The position numbers and the translations under genes were made by a program. A stretch of DNA of 6,633 nt from positions 7,769 to 14,401 of the forward strand of contig PKWF01000303.1 in NCBI GenBank assembly GCA_003133185.1, read 5' to 3'. Source of the stretch: Vulcanimicrobiota bacterium. GTDB taxonomy: Bacteria; Vulcanimicrobiota; Vulcanimicrobiia; Vulcanimicrobiales; Vulcanimicrobiaceae. Within the stretch, counting starts at the first letter, position 1, and each line of letters opens with the position of its first letter. The notes beneath the pieces were generated by a model. That model was not told where the DNA came from. It saw only the letters and a program-made list of their open reading frames with translations, and made no database searches. Below are positions 5,363 through 6,633 of this stretch, in pieces.

Positions 5363-6633
5363 GTGTTGCGCGGATTTTGGATCGCCCTAAGCGTGTCGGT
5401 TACGCTCGTCGCATGTGGGCGAGCGCCGTCGCCTGGGCCCGCGCTTCCGGCGCTGCCCACCGGTGCAACGGCGCAAGTCGAACGCTCCACGCTCCCGTCG
5501 GGGAAGATCACGCACATTGTCTTCGTCATTCAAGAGAACCGGACGCTCGACAATATCTTCGGAGGTCCCAAGCCGTTCCCCGGAGCCGACGCTGCCTCGA
5601 GCGGGAAGACGATCGACGGCAAGACGATCGCGCTCGCGAAGATCGACCTCGGAACTCTAACGGGCACGCAGGATCCGGACAACTTTCATAAGCCGTGGCT
5701 GTGGGCGTGCAACCCGCCCGCCGGACAGCCGCCGTTTAAGGTCGGCGAAGTGTCGCCATGTAAAATGGATGGCTTTAACGTCGCGGCGTCCCCGCATCCC
5801 AACTACACGCCGACAGCCTCCACGGCCACGATTTACTCGTACGTCGATTACCCGCAGACCGAACCGTACTGGAACATCGCGCGGCAGTTCACGCTCGGCG
5901 ACCACTTCTTCATGGGCCACAATAGCGAGTCGTACACGGCCCACCAGTTCCTCTTCTCGGCTCAGTCCGACAATGTCGCTAGCGCGCCGGACTACCACAA
6001 GGATTCGGGGTATTGCGGCGCTCTCTATCTCGGTTGCGCCTACACGCCGTGGGGCTGCGATTCTCCCGCCGGAACGACGACGTCCCTGCTCGACGCGCAG
6101 GGCATACTGAAGCCAGACGGACCGTTCCCGTGCTTCAAGTACCCGGCTCTTGCCAATCGTGTCGACGAAGCCGGCTTGAAGTGGCGCCTCTACGCGCACT
6201 CGCTCTGCGCGAACATCAATGGACTCGACGCGAACGCTTCGATCAGCATGACATCCCTCTGGCCAAAGTCGCGAGGCTGGATGTCCCGCTGCCACTTCCG
6301 GACCCCGTTCGAAGCCTTTCTCCCAGCTCGAATTGACACCACAAACTTTCGCACGCCGGAAACCACGTTCCTTACCGACGTCGGCGATAGTCACGGGCTT
6401 GCAGACCTCACGTGGGTCTTGCCAGGTCTCGTCACGTCGGACCATCCCGGCGTGCCGGCAGGCTATTGCGGGCCGTGGTGGGTCGCGAACGTCGTGAACG
6501 CGATCGGCTTGAACAAGAAGTACTGGGCTTCGACGGTGATCTTCATTTTATGGGACGACTGGGGCGGATATTACGACCATATGCGGCCGTACGTCGTGCG
6601 CGATCAGCAAGGCCCTGGTTTCCGCGTACCGCT
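5363..6633 (+). CDS. Lipoprotein phosphoesterase, PLC/AcpA-like family (3' end outside window)
   Basis: The frame is open from GTG 5363 (or TTG 5366) to the window edge, 423 codons without a stop. The start LRGFWIALSVSVTLVAC is a lipoprotein signal with lipobox L-V-A-C (Cys18), followed by a Pro/Ala linker. The body matches the phosphoesterase family of phospholipase C and acid phosphatase AcpA (Pfam PF04185), alkaline-phosphatase-fold enzymes that cleave phosphate esters outside the cytoplasm. HIVFVIQENRTLDNIF at 51-66 carries the E58-N59 metal-ligand pair. S190 in ESYTAHQ aligns with the probable nucleophile. TSDHPG at 358-363 and WDDWGGYYDH at 397-406 carry the downstream metal ligands (D398, D399) expected in the family. 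The last residues, GFRVP, begin the conserved G-x-RVP segment, so perhaps 60-120 residues are missing. Nine further cysteines (116, 133, 218, 225, 232, 257, 282, 310, 369) suggest disulphides. Substrate is unknown: phospholipid or phosphomonoester are both possible. Confidence 0.9.
   Translation, partial: MLRGFWIALSVSVTLVACGRAPSPGPALPALPTGATAQVERSTLPSGKITHIVFVIQENRTLDNIFGGPKPFPGADAASSGKTIDGKTIALAKIDLGTLTGTQDPDNFHKPWLWACNPPAGQPPFKVGEVSPCKMDGFNVAASPHPNYTPTASTATIYSYVDYPQTEPYWNIARQFTLGDHFFMGHNSESYTAHQFLFSAQSDNVASAPDYHKDSGYCGALYLGCAYTPWGCDSPAGTTTSLLDAQGILKPDGPFPCFKYPALANRVDEAGLKWRLYAHSLCANINGLDANASISMTSLWPKSRGWMSRCHFRTPFEAFLPARIDTTNFRTPETTFLTDVGDSHGLADLTWVLPGLVTSDHPGVPAGYCGPWWVANVVNAIGLNKKYWASTVIFILWDDWGGYYDHMRPYVVRDQQGPGFRVP

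Noticed and set aside
5657..6445. Minus-strand frame of 262 codons opposite the phosphoesterase
   Set aside because: Arg/Val/Glu-rich composition without motifs, and it fully overlaps a plus-strand frame with intact family motifs.

Overview
The window looks like chromosomal DNA from a GC-rich bacterium. It holds four exported lipoproteins with a clear lipobox, a full-length RecQ helicase and the end of a TPR-like protein. Short signal peptides ending in LAGC, low-complexity Ser/Gly/Pro/Ala linkers, NHL/SMP-30-like propeller lipoproteins and a secreted PLC/AcpA-type phosphoesterase occur together in soil lineages such as Candidatus Eremiobacterota (WPS-2) and Acidobacteriota. That placement is an inference from style; no sequence here is diagnostic. 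I see no mobile element, CRISPR array, rRNA or tRNA.

Layout. Bases 1-204 are the 3' end of a plus-strand gene, probably a TPR protein. After a 113-base gap, three plus-strand lipoprotein genes follow head to tail (318-1292, 1295-2296, 2328-3329), with gaps of 2 and 31 bases, so they are probably one operon. All three are predicted six- or seven-bladed beta-propeller-like proteins built on a D-x-x-G-N-L-(Y/F/W)-V repeat. The second and third are clear paralogues of identical length (333 residues); the first is a more distant relative. A 42-base gap separates them from recQ (3372-5192), which lies convergently on the minus strand. RecQ is complete, with helicase, zinc-binding, winged-helix and HRDC regions.

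Upstream of recQ a 170-base divergent region (5193-5362) leads to a plus-strand lipoprotein phosphoesterase that runs off the window end (5363 to 6633, 423 codons seen). This divergent region is the least ordinary part of the window. It contains two small perfect hairpins, one covering the phosphoesterase ribosome binding site, and a short minus-strand reading frame ending in a CGEC motif just upstream of recQ.

Working together: the three propellers and the phosphoesterase are all predicted to be lipid-anchored outside the cytoplasm. RecQ is a cytoplasmic DNA repair helicase and probably an unrelated neighbour. I do not see a convincing new defence or metabolic system. The most interesting items are the tandem propeller family and the structured leader of the phosphoesterase.
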